Positions 35,509-42,030 of a stretch of 64,000 nucleotides of DNA are shown one piece after another. Origin of the DNA: Halorubrum ruber. Lineage in GTDB: Archaea; Halobacteriota; Halobacteria; Halobacteriales; Haloferacaceae. The position numbers were made by a program, and so were the translations under genes. The stretch is from contig NZ_CP073695.1 of the NCBI RefSeq assembly GCF_018228765.1, forward strand, positions 806,001 to 870,000, written 5' to 3'. Position 1 is the stretch's first letter, and the number at the start of each line of letters is the position of its first letter. The notes below the pieces were generated by a model. The model was not told the origin of the DNA. It saw only the letters and a program-made list of their open reading frames with translations, and searched no databases.

Positions 35509-36447
35509 TCAGTCCCCGCCCGCGGCCCGCGCGTGGCGCCGCGCGTCCTCGGGCGACCTGCCCTCGCGCACCAGCGCCTCGACGAACAGCTCGCCGGCCT
35601 TGTACGACGACCGAACCATGGCGCCCGACGCGCAGTAGAGGAAGTCGAACTCCTCCTCGGCGACCCGCCGCCACGTCTCGAAGACGTCCGGGTGGACGTA
35701 CTCGAACACGTCGAGGTGCGAGCGCGACGGCTGGAGGTACTGGCCGAAGGTGACGACGTCGACGCCGACCTCGCGGAGGTCGCCGAGCGTCCGGTACACC
35801 TCGTGGTCGTACTCGCCGACGCCGAGCATGAGGCTCGTCTTCGTGTGGATGTCCGACTCGCGGTCGACCCGGTCGAGGACCGCGAGCGACTGCTCGTAGT
35901 TCGCGCGGCGGTCGCGGACCGGCCACTGGAGCCGCTCGACGGTCTCGACGTTGTGGGCGATCACGTCCGGCTCCGCCTCGATGATGCGGTCGATCGCCTC
36001 GGGGTCCCCCTGGAAGTCCGGGATGAGCGTCTCGACGAGGATCTCCGGGTCGCGGCGCTTGATCTCGCGGATCGTCTCGGCGAAGTGCGCCGATCCTCCG
36101 TCCGCGAGGTCGTCGCGGTCGACGGACGTGAGAACGACGTAGTCCAAGCCGATCTCCGCGACCGCGTCCGCGACGTTCGCCGGCTCGTCAGGGTCGAGCG
36201 GCTCCATGCCGCCCGTCTCGACGTCACAGAAGTTACAGCCGCGCGAGCAGCGGTCGCCCATCAGCATGAACGTCGCCGTGCCGGGGCCGTCCTCTCCCGA
36301 CCAGCACTCGCCCATGTTCGGGCAGTTCGCCTCCTCGCAGACCGTGTGAAGGTCGCGGTCGCGGAGGGTGGACTTGATCTCGGTGAAGCGACTCCCGGAC
36401 GGCGGGCGCGACTTCAGCCAGTCCGGCTTCCGGCGGCCGCGTTGCAT
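35509..36447 (-). CDS. lipA: Lipoyl synthase, 312 aa
   Basis: A radical SAM enzyme that inserts two sulfur atoms into octanoyl groups. The auxiliary cluster cysteines CEEANCPNMGEC (Cys 37, 42, 48) and the radical SAM motif CSRGCNFC (Cys 67, 71, 74) are intact, as is the C-terminal GAMVRSSYKAGELF with the conserved RSSY. Length is standard. No lipB/lplA or oxoacid dehydrogenase gene is adjacent. Confidence 0.97.
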   Translation of the reverse strand: MQRGRRKPDWLKSRPPSGSRFTEIKSTLRDRDLHTVCEEANCPNMGECWSGEDGPGTATFMLMGDRCSRGCNFCDVETGGMEPLDPDEPANVADAVAEIGLDYVVLTSVDRDDLADGGSAHFAETIREIKRRDPEILVETLIPDFQGDPEAIDRIIEAEPDVIAHNVETVERLQWPVRDRRANYEQSLAVLDRVDRESDIHTKTSLMLGVGEYDHEVYRTLGDLREVGVDVVTFGQYLQPSRSHLDVFEYVHPDVFETWRRVAEEEFDFLYCASGAMVRSSYKAGELFVEALVREGRSPEDARRHARAAGGD

Positions 36448-36537
36448 AGTCGACCCTTAGCGTCCGAGCGCAAAAGCGTGCGGGTCGGCGGGGGTCGCCG
36501 CCGGTTCGAGCCGGAGCGGCGCGGCGGTCCCCTCGAC

Positions 36538-37539
36538 TCAGGCCTCGGGGACGAAGACGTTCATCGACGGCGTCTGGATCCCCTGGAACTTGTTCTTCCA
36601 GTTGTACGCGATGTTCAGCACGCGCCGCCGATTCTCGGGCGGTCCCGTCACCACGCTCACGGAGGTCCCGTCCTCCGGGATCTCGACGCGCGTGTCCGCC
36701 CACTCGAAGCCGGCGAGCAGCTCCGAGGGGTTCTCGACCGTCACCGCCCCGCTGTTCTTGTTCACCTCGTAGAGGCGGTAGGAGTCGGTTTCGAGGAGCC
36801 GCTTGATCTCGTCGAGGTCGTCGTCGAAGTGTTCCTCCAGCGCGTCGGCGGTGTGGTAGCCACAGATGATCAGGTGCGCGAACGTCTCGACGTTGCGCGG
36901 GTTCTGCTCGGCCTCGCGGAGGTGATCGAAGTACGCGAACTTCTCCTCGCGGTCGAGTTCGAGAATCGCGTTGACGATCCGCGCCGCCTCGCGCTGCCTC
37001 TCCGTCGAATCTGGGTCCGCGAGGACCTCATCCGCCCGCGACCCCGTTTTCTGGCCCCGCGACACGTCGAGGACGTTTTTGAGGTGTTTCGCGCGGTCGT
37101 ACACCGCCGACTTGTACGACCAGTCGCGGACGTCGTCCGGGTAGTCGTCGAACCGCCGGAGGAGGGCCTCGCGGTCCTCGGGGAACCCGATCTCCTCGCG
37201 GAAGTCGCTCCACGCGGTGGCGTCTTCGAAGAGTCCGAACTGCGTCAGGGTGTCCTGTCCGAGGTTCGCCCGCGTGCCCCCGCTCGCGACGAACTTCGCT
37301 TCGAGGAACGTCTCGCCGTCGGCGGCGTCGACGATCAGGTCGCCCAGCGAGTCGTAGGAGTTGCCGGCGTGTCGCACCGCGGTCCGGTCCGGGAAGTCGG
37401 CCCGGATGCGCTCCGCGAGGGCCTTCGCGAGGTCGGGTTCCCCCTGTTCTTCGAGGTCGGGGTCGGGTGCCGTGCCGTTCGCGAGCTGCGCCGTCAGCTT
37501 CTCCGTGGCCTCGACCCAGCCGCGCTCGTGTTTGCCCAT
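36538..37539 (-). CDS. Putative PD-(D/E)xK nuclease, orphan, 333 aa
   Basis: A PD-(D/E)xK-like core is visible: Asp 67 or Asp 71 in SLGDLIVDAADG, then FLEAKFV with Glu 80-x-Lys 82, followed by ASGGTRANLGQDTLTQFGLF. This looks like a restriction-type endonuclease. The rest is largely helical and I do not recognise it. There is no DNA methyltransferase nearby, so it is not a standard restriction-modification system. It leads a small accessory island together with two toxin-antitoxin-like pairs. The function is inference; a DNA-damage or defence role is plausible. Confidence 0.55.
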   Translation of the reverse strand: MGKHERGWVEATEKLTAQLANGTAPDPDLEEQGEPDLAKALAERIRADFPDRTAVRHAGNSYDSLGDLIVDAADGETFLEAKFVASGGTRANLGQDTLTQFGLFEDATAWSDFREEIGFPEDREALLRRFDDYPDDVRDWSYKSAVYDRAKHLKNVLDVSRGQKTGSRADEVLADPDSTERQREAARIVNAILELDREEKFAYFDHLREAEQNPRNVETFAHLIICGYHTADALEEHFDDDLDEIKRLLETDSYRLYEVNKNSGAVTVENPSELLAGFEWADTRVEIPEDGTSVSVVTGPPENRRRVLNIAYNWKNKFQGIQTPSMNVFVPEA

Positions 37540-37614
37540 GTGTCGTGTCAGTCGGAGAGTGGGAAATAAAAAAGCGCCTACCGCGGGGAGATTCGATCGC
37601 TTACCGGCGCCGGT

Positions 37615-38091
37615 TCAGGGCGGGTTGCTCACGGCGTTGAGCGGCGCGTACGAGTCCGCGTGATAGGCGACCCGCCACAGTTTACAGACGGCGCGGGTGA
37701 CCAGCTCCTCGGGAGACTGCGTGATACAGGACGCCTCGACCTCGTCGGGGTCCGAACTCGCGTCCGGAGGCGGATGGTAGTGCTCCGGCCCGGTGGCGTG
37801 AACGTAGTCGCCGTCGTGGGGATGGTTTCCCCACCGGAGGTTCACGCCCGTGGGATCCGTGTAGTGGTACTTGTAATCGCCTCGCGTCGTCCACGTGACG
37901 TCGAGGCGGGCCTCGTCGGCGTCGCGGAGTCCGTCCGCGAGTTCGACTTCGAGCGCGGACGGATTGATATAGTCGTCGAGGCGGGCCGTGGCGAGCGGCT
38001 CCATCTCCTCGACGGTGTCGCGGATCGCGAGCAGCGCCGGGCGGTCGGTCGCCCCGCGGAGGGCGTGGGCCTCATGTTGTGGCTCCGGCAT
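37615..38091 (-). CDS. HRWxxHP-motif protein, possible TumE-like toxin, 158 aa
   Basis: Contains DVTWTTRGDYKYHYTDPTGVNLRWGNHPHDG and EHYHPPPDASSD. The YHY...RW..HP...HPPPDA pattern matches a common haloarchaeal family always found after a helix-turn-helix gene. The layout resembles DUF6516/TumE toxins; I hold that with modest confidence. The HTH partner at 38095 ends four bases upstream, and both are on the minus strand. A paralogous pair lies at 56902-57917. Confidence 0.6.
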   Translation of the reverse strand: MPEPQHEAHALRGATDRPALLAIRDTVEEMEPLATARLDDYINPSALEVELADGLRDADEARLDVTWTTRGDYKYHYTDPTGVNLRWGNHPHDGDYVHATGPEHYHPPPDASSDPDEVEASCITQSPEELVTRAVCKLWRVAYHADSYAPLNAVSNPP

Positions 38092-38094
38092 CGA

Positions 38095-38685
38095 TCACAC
38101 GGGAACGCCGTCGTCGCCGGAGCGACGGTCGTCGTCGACGAACCGCTCCGCGTTGCCGACTGCGAGGGCCGCGTTCGCGAACGCGAGGTTCCGCCGGAGC
38201 GTCTTCCACTCGCGAATCGTCTCCGGATCGGGGTCATCTGACTCGGACTCGGACGCCGCGAGCGCGTGGTTCGTCTGGTCGACGGTCAGTTCCTCGGGCG
38301 ATTCGACGCCGTACTCCGACTGGAACTCGCCGAGCCGCGTCCGCATCTCTCGGATCCGAGCGACGAGGTCGTCGGTGGAGACGCGTTCGAGGATCTCCGC
38401 GGCCTGCTCGACGACCAGCGACTCCGGCGAGCGGCGGTACAGCGTCCCGCCGTGGTCGCCGTTCTCCGTCTCGACGAACCCCTCCGTCGCGAGCGCGTTC
38501 AGGTGTTTGCGGGCGGTTTTCGGCGCGGTCCGCGCCTCCTCCGCGACCGTCTCGGCCGAGACGGGGTCGTACGCGTGCTCGATGACGCGCCGGACGCGTT
38601 CGTACGGCGTCGTTTCGGCCTCCCACTCGGCGCCGACCGCCTCATTGACGTCTTCGAACTCCCCCGGTGGGCTTCCGTCGTCCAT
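38095..38685 (-). CDS. Winged-helix regulator, partner of the HRWxxHP protein, 196 aa
   Basis: A winged helix fills residues about 25-90: ERVRRVIEHAYDPVSAETVAEEARTAPKTARKHLNALATEGFVETENGDHGGTLYRR. A helical C-terminal half follows with RRNLAFANAALAVGN near the end, a block recurring in haloarchaeal proteins of this kind (DUF7342, from memory). It probably represses its own operon and may act as the antitoxin. The gap to the partner gene is three bases. Confidence 0.75.
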   Translation of the reverse strand: MDDGSPPGEFEDVNEAVGAEWEAETTPYERVRRVIEHAYDPVSAETVAEEARTAPKTARKHLNALATEGFVETENGDHGGTLYRRSPESLVVEQAAEILERVSTDDLVARIREMRTRLGEFQSEYGVESPEELTVDQTNHALAASESESDDPDPETIREWKTLRRNLAFANAALAVGNAERFVDDDRRSGDDGVPV

Positions 38686-38737
38686 GCGATCACACTGGAT
38701 ATGAAGGAATATAGTAGTTCGGAGAGGATCATGTTAC

Positions 38738-39021
38738 TTAATCGTCGTTAGCGGTGTACGCGCCGCCCCGACGCTTGATACGTGCAACGACGAGCCGCTC
38801 GTCGTCCTGCCGGAAGCTCACGGAGAGCCGGAACTCCCCGATCGGATTTTCTTGTACGGACTGTTCCGGAGCGGTTCACCGTAGTCGGGCGGGTCGCGCC
38901 ACGGTGAGTCGACGATCTCGTCGAGCTTATCGAGAATTTGTTTTTGATCGGCAGGAGGGAGTCCGTCGAGGTCGTCTTCGGCCGTCGCGGAGAGTTCCCA
39001 CGCCCTCCCGTTGTCATTCAT
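38738..39021 (-). pseudogene. RelE/ParE-type toxin, frameshifted
   Basis: The first 58 residues read like a RelE family toxin: WELSATAEDDLDGLPPADQKQILDKLDEIVDSPW...PPDYGEPLRNSPYKKIR. After that the frame closes quickly. In another frame the expected RelE end follows: GEFRLSVSFRQDDERLVVARIKRRGGAYTANDD, stop at 38738. One base added near 38841-38844 would restore a 94-residue toxin. The break is not in a homopolymer, so a real inactivation is more credible here than at the other frameshifts. The gene overlaps its antitoxin gene by eight bases. Confidence 0.75.
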
Positions 39022-39292
39022 CCGTGTCGAACCGCTCGCGGGCTTCCTCGGCGCTCGTCGTTCGTCCCTCGCGGATGTCTTCTTCGGCTTCGAGCAGGGC
39101 GACGAGTTCGTCGCGGTCGAACGTCGGGAACTCGACGGCGTCCCGAAGCGTGTACCGGATGAACTCGCTCCGGCTGTTGAACCCGCGTCCCTGCCACGTA
39201 TCGTCTATCTGTTCGAGGAACGACTCGGTGAGTTTGAAGTTGACCGTGGCGATGTCGTCGCCGCCGTCGTCGTTTGTGGTTGCTTCGGACAT
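39014..39292 (-). CDS. Ribbon-helix-helix antitoxin, 92 aa
   Basis: The ribbon-helix-helix is ATVNFKLTESFLEQIDDTWQGRGFNSRSEFIRYTLRDAVEF (about 16-56), as in CopG/ParD antitoxins; the C-terminal tail (DRDELVALLEAEEDIREGRTTSAEEARERF) would neutralise the toxin. ATG 39292 is preferred because TATA-like ATATAAACG lies directly before it, suggesting the ATG may be at or near the 5' end. It precedes and overlaps the RelE-type toxin gene. Confidence 0.8.
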   Translation of the reverse strand: MSEATTNDDGGDDIATVNFKLTESFLEQIDDTWQGRGFNSRSEFIRYTLRDAVEFPTFDRDELVALLEAEEDIREGRTTSAEEARERFDTDE

Positions 39293-39649
39293 ATAAACGT
39301 AATACGCTGGTCTTACCGATAGTCGTTTCGGCGGAGGCTCACTCACCGCGTAACCGACGTGGATAGCCGCATCGAGGAGCAGTTCTATCACATTCCTGAC
39401 TACGGTTCATCGTCCATCCCGTGAGTGTGGATTAGTGAAATCCGGGGTGTCGATTGAGGGGACGCACCCCCGGTCAATTTTGGGTCTAATCCGCCGCTGT
39501 CTGTGAATCAGTTTGTGTGTCCTGACACTTCACCGAATCGCATTACGGCGAGGGATGCCCTGTTTAGCGAGAGACGCGAATCTCGAACGGGTTTCGTTCA
39601 GACGAGTGTATCGATAAAAGTGTGCGTACAAGGAGTGTACGGAGGAAAG
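39293..39649. other. Intergenic region with possible coding relic
   Basis: No gene is supported. A plus-strand stretch at about 39350-39420 reads TDVDSRIEEQFYHIPDYGSS before a stop, which looks like the tail of a lost protein but has no start or recognisable family. The following 150 bases are less GC-rich than their surroundings. This gap separates the antitoxin gene from tRNA-Thr and may be an old integration boundary. Confidence 0.3.
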
Positions 39650-39721
39650 AGCCTGAGGGGGGATTTGAACCCCCGGTCTCGTCCTTACCAAGGACGCGCT
39701 TTACCGCTAAGCTACCCAGGC
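39650..39721 (-). tRNA. tRNA-Thr (GGT)
   Basis: Read on the minus strand: acceptor GCCTGGG pairs with CTCAGGC (one G-T), the discriminator is T as usual for archaeal tRNA-Thr, and the anticodon stem CGTCC/GGACG encloses TTGGTAA with anticodon GGT. The T arm is GGGGG-TTCAAAT-CCCCC. No intron. Confidence 0.95.
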
Positions 39722-39811
39722 ACGCAACCAGTCGTTGACCGGATTCGACTTTAGGGGTTTCGATTCGTGGGCGCGGCGTCGGGGGATCGACTCCGCCTCG
39801 TCGTCCGCCGG

Positions 39812-40477
39812 TCAGCGGTCCGTCGCGCTGACGGCCCGCTCCGAGATGTCGGCGATGCGGTCGGCGGTCGCGTCCGGCAGCGCCCGGCCCGCGGGCGGGA
39901 ACTCGCCGTCGCAGTCGGCGGCGAGGTCGCGGGCGTATTCGAGCAGCTCCTCGGGCGGGTCGCCGCCGACGGCGGTGGTGCCGGCGACGACGGCGAGCTC
40001 GAGGGCGTCCACCTCCAGGTTGCGGTCGAGTCCGGCCGCCGTCTCGGCATCCGTGCCCTCGCGGTCGCGCAGCGTCTGGTCGCGGCCGAACGAACGCACC
40101 ACGTCGACCGCGGGGCGGGCGGCGTCGGTACAGGCTAAAAGCGAGAAGCCGCGGGAGACGAGCACGTCGGCGGCGAGGATATCCATGTCGGCGTCGATGT
40201 CGGCCGCGGCGGTCGCCGCCGTCACCCACGGCTCCTCGCGGGCCACCGTGCGGGTGAGTCGCAACCCTTCGTAGATGAGCTGCACGCCCGCGGCGCGGTC
40301 GGCCACGTCGCCGAGGTCGACGTCGGGCTCCAGCGCGCGAGCGGTGACCAGCGCCAGCACGCCGGGGGTCACCGCCGCGTCGAGGAGCCGACCGTCAAGG
40401 GCCTCGCGGAGCTGTTCGGGTTCGACGTCCGCGAGCGCATCGCGCGCGGCGTCACGCGCTCGCGCGGCATCGTCCAT
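39812..40477 (-). CDS. Haloarchaeal all-helical protein (DUF7114-like), 221 aa
   Basis: An alanine-rich helical protein. The blocks QLIYEGLRLTR, DIDADMDILAADVLVSRGFSLLACTDAA, VVRSFGRDQTLRD and DRNLEVDALELAVVAGTTAVGG read like a haloarchaeal family I remember as DUF7114. The overall pattern recalls polyprenyl synthetase folds, but the Asp-rich catalytic motifs are absent. Function unknown. It diverges from the enoyl-CoA hydratase gene. Confidence 0.65.
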   Translation of the reverse strand: MDDAARARDAARDALADVEPEQLREALDGRLLDAAVTPGVLALVTARALEPDVDLGDVADRAAGVQLIYEGLRLTRTVAREEPWVTAATAAADIDADMDILAADVLVSRGFSLLACTDAARPAVDVVRSFGRDQTLRDREGTDAETAAGLDRNLEVDALELAVVAGTTAVGGDPPEELLEYARDLAADCDGEFPPAGRALPDATADRIADISERAVSATDR

Positions 40478-40536
40478 TGCCGTTCGGTAGACGAGCGAAG
40501 GGCAAAGACCTTTGGAAACGAACGGGATCCGGTACC

Positions 40537-41244
40537 GTGATCCGGACCCGAACCGACGGCGACGTGCGCGTCGTCACGCTCGACCGCCCGGAGGCGCGCA
40601 ACGCGCTTCGGCCCGCGGACCTGACCGCCCTGCGCGAGGCGTTCGCGGAGCCGGAAGCCGAGGAAGGCCCGCCGGTGACGCTCCTGCGCGGCGCGGGCGA
40701 CGCCTTCTGTGCCGGCGCCGACCTCGACGCGGTCGCCGCGCTCGACGATCCGGAATCGTTCGCGCGGCGAGGGCAACGCGTCGCCGCCGCCATCGAGGAG
40801 TCGCCGTCGGTCGTCGTCTGCGGGATCGACGGCGCTGCCCGTGGTGGTGGAGTGGAGTTGGCGCTGGCGGCCGACGTTCGAGTTGCGACCCCGCGGGCGA
40901 CGCTGGCCGAGCCCGGCGTCTCCTTGGGGCTGTTCGGCGCCTGGGGCGGGACCGTCAGGCTCCCGCGCGTCATGAGCGAGGGTGACGCGCTCGACTTCGC
41001 GCTCTCGGGGCGGGTCCTCGACGCGGACGCCGCGCTGCGGACCGGGCTCGTCTCGCGCGTCGTCGACGACCCGCGCTCGGTGGCCGACGAGATCGCGGCT
41101 GGCGAGTCCGACGCGCTCGCGGCGATCAAGCGCCGGATGCGTGACCGGCGTGAGAGCGGGACGCAGGAAGATGCGGAGGCCGCCACGTTCGCCGATCTTC
41201 ACGACGCGCACGCGGACGAGATCGCGCGACTGCGGGGAGAGTGA
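40537..41244 (+). CDS. Enoyl-CoA hydratase/isomerase family protein, 235 aa
   Basis: Crotonase fold. The oxyanion-hole motifs are RPEARNALRP (first) and AGDAFCAGADLDAVAAL, then GAARGGGVELALAADVRVATPRATLAEPGVSLGLFGAWGG. The catalytic Glu of hydratases would be in LAEPGVSLG. Length is slightly short for the family. I chose the GTG at 40537, as IRTRTDGDVRVVTLDRPEARNAL aligns with the standard N-terminus. Pathway unknown, probably fatty acid or aromatic acid CoA degradation. Confidence 0.9.
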   Translation: MIRTRTDGDVRVVTLDRPEARNALRPADLTALREAFAEPEAEEGPPVTLLRGAGDAFCAGADLDAVAALDDPESFARRGQRVAAAIEESPSVVVCGIDGAARGGGVELALAADVRVATPRATLAEPGVSLGLFGAWGGTVRLPRVMSEGDALDFALSGRVLDADAALRTGLVSRVVDDPRSVADEIAAGESDALAAIKRRMRDRRESGTQEDAEAATFADLHDAHADEIARLRGE

Positions 41245-41335
41245 GCGACGAAGCGGCGACGAGGACAACGACGCACCGCAGTCCCGATGTGACAGGTTTA
41301 AGTGAGTCTCCGACCAACTGCGAGATGCGAAGCAC

Positions 41336-41406
41336 GCACCGGTAGTGTAGTGGTATCACGCAACCTTGCCATGGTTGCAACCCGAGTTCAAATCTCGGCC
41401 GGTGCA
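41336..41406 (+). tRNA. tRNA-Gly (GCC)
   Basis: The acceptor GCACCGG pairs perfectly with CCGGTGC and the discriminator is A at 41406. The anticodon stem CAACC/GGTTG encloses TTGCCAT with anticodon GCC. The T arm is CCGAG-TTCAAAT-CTCGG. The last 14 bases are repeated at 41507-41520. Confidence 0.95.
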
Positions 41407-41520
41407 CTCCTTTCAGTCGTGCCCCGGCCTGACTCCCGCTCGCTGCGTCGCCGGCGCTACGCGCCGGCTGCCAGAGGGACCCTCGGTCCCTCGCTGCTCG
41501 CGGGAGTCTCGGCCGGTGCA
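41407..41520. repeat. Three-way-junction inverted repeat followed by a duplicated tRNA-Gly 3' end
   Basis: GACTCCCGC (41431-41439) pairs with GCGGGAGTC (41500-41508), enclosing two perfect 8-base-pair hairpins: GCCGGCGC-TAC-GCGCCGGC (41450-41468) and GAGGGACC-CTC-GGTCCCTC (41474-41492). The 14 bases TCTCGGCCGGTGCA at the end of the tRNA gene (41393-41406) recur at 41507-41520, right after the structure. This arrangement resembles a short palindromic element inserted at the tRNA end. No integrase gene is present. Confidence 0.65.
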
Positions 41521-41572
41521 TTTCTCGAACGTAGTGAGAGGAATCGCCGAGAGGGATTTGAACGCTATCAGT

Positions 41573-41623
41573 TATTTATAAATCGGCGGCAGGTCGGCGG
41601 AGCACACCTCCAAAGCCCCAGCC
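41573..41623 (-). repeat. Single repeat unit after copy C
   Basis: On the minus strand one unit GGCTGGGGCTTTGGAGG... ending in TTTATAAATAACT follows helix three of copy C, matching a unit of arrays A and D. Only one unit is present here, so unit number varies between copies (four, three, one). Confidence 0.6.
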
Positions 41624-41866
41624 GCGAGGCGGACGCACACTCGCTGCGCTCCGCACTCGGTCGCTACCGCTCCCTCGTTGCGGTGCTTGCGTCGTCTGCG
41701 CCCGCCTCGCGACTGCCCCTTTGAGTCCCGCCCCGCACCGCAACCGCGCCTCACGCCTCCCCAGCCTCGTCGCTGGCGGCCTTCGCTGCGCTCCGGCCGC
41801 CAGCGACTCCCTCGCGCGTGCTCCTCGCGGCCGCCTTCGGCGGCCACTTGGAGGCACGCGCCACCG
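41610..41866 (-). ncRNA. Multi-copy structured element, copy C (putative structured RNA)
   Basis: Read on the minus strand. Helix one pairs 41854-41861 with 41814-41821. Helix two pairs GTCGCTGGCGGCC (41769-41781) with GGCCGCCAGCGAC (41795-41807), 13 base pairs. Helix three pairs 41697-41715 with 41619-41637 over 19 positions. Two of these are G-U pairs on the minus-strand RNA but would be A-C mismatches on the plus strand. That supports minus-strand transcription, the same sense the TTTATAAA box at 41876 implies. Conserved blocks between helices match copies A, B and D. Confidence 0.55.
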
Positions 41867-41875
41867 CCCCGTTCA

Positions 41876-41883
41876 TTTATAAA
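41876..41883 (-). promoter_or_regulatory. TATA-like box upstream of structured element copy C
   Basis: TTTATAAA precedes the conserved CGGTGGCGCGTGC start of copy C by about ten bases when read on the minus strand (TTTATAAATGAACGGGGCGG). The flank TTTATAAATGA is shared with copy A. Confidence 0.5.
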
Positions 41884-42030
41884 CAACTCAGAACTGCTCG
41901 CATCGTCATTTAAATACCGTCCGCGTTCGCATCCGTCTCGCTCGTGACCGCTCCGCGAGCGCCGTGTGTGCGGAGCTGACAGCGACAGACCCGGTCCGTT
42001 TAACAGCGCGTGTGTTCTCTGTTCGGGTAT

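Noticed and set aside
35533-37569. A 678-codon open frame antisense to lipA and the nuclease gene
   Set aside because: No start signal or family motif, and it crosses two real genes; typical antisense artefact of high-GC coding DNA.
41407-41520. A second, truncated tRNA-Gly gene
   Set aside because: Only the last 14 bases are repeated; no D arm or anticodon arm is present.
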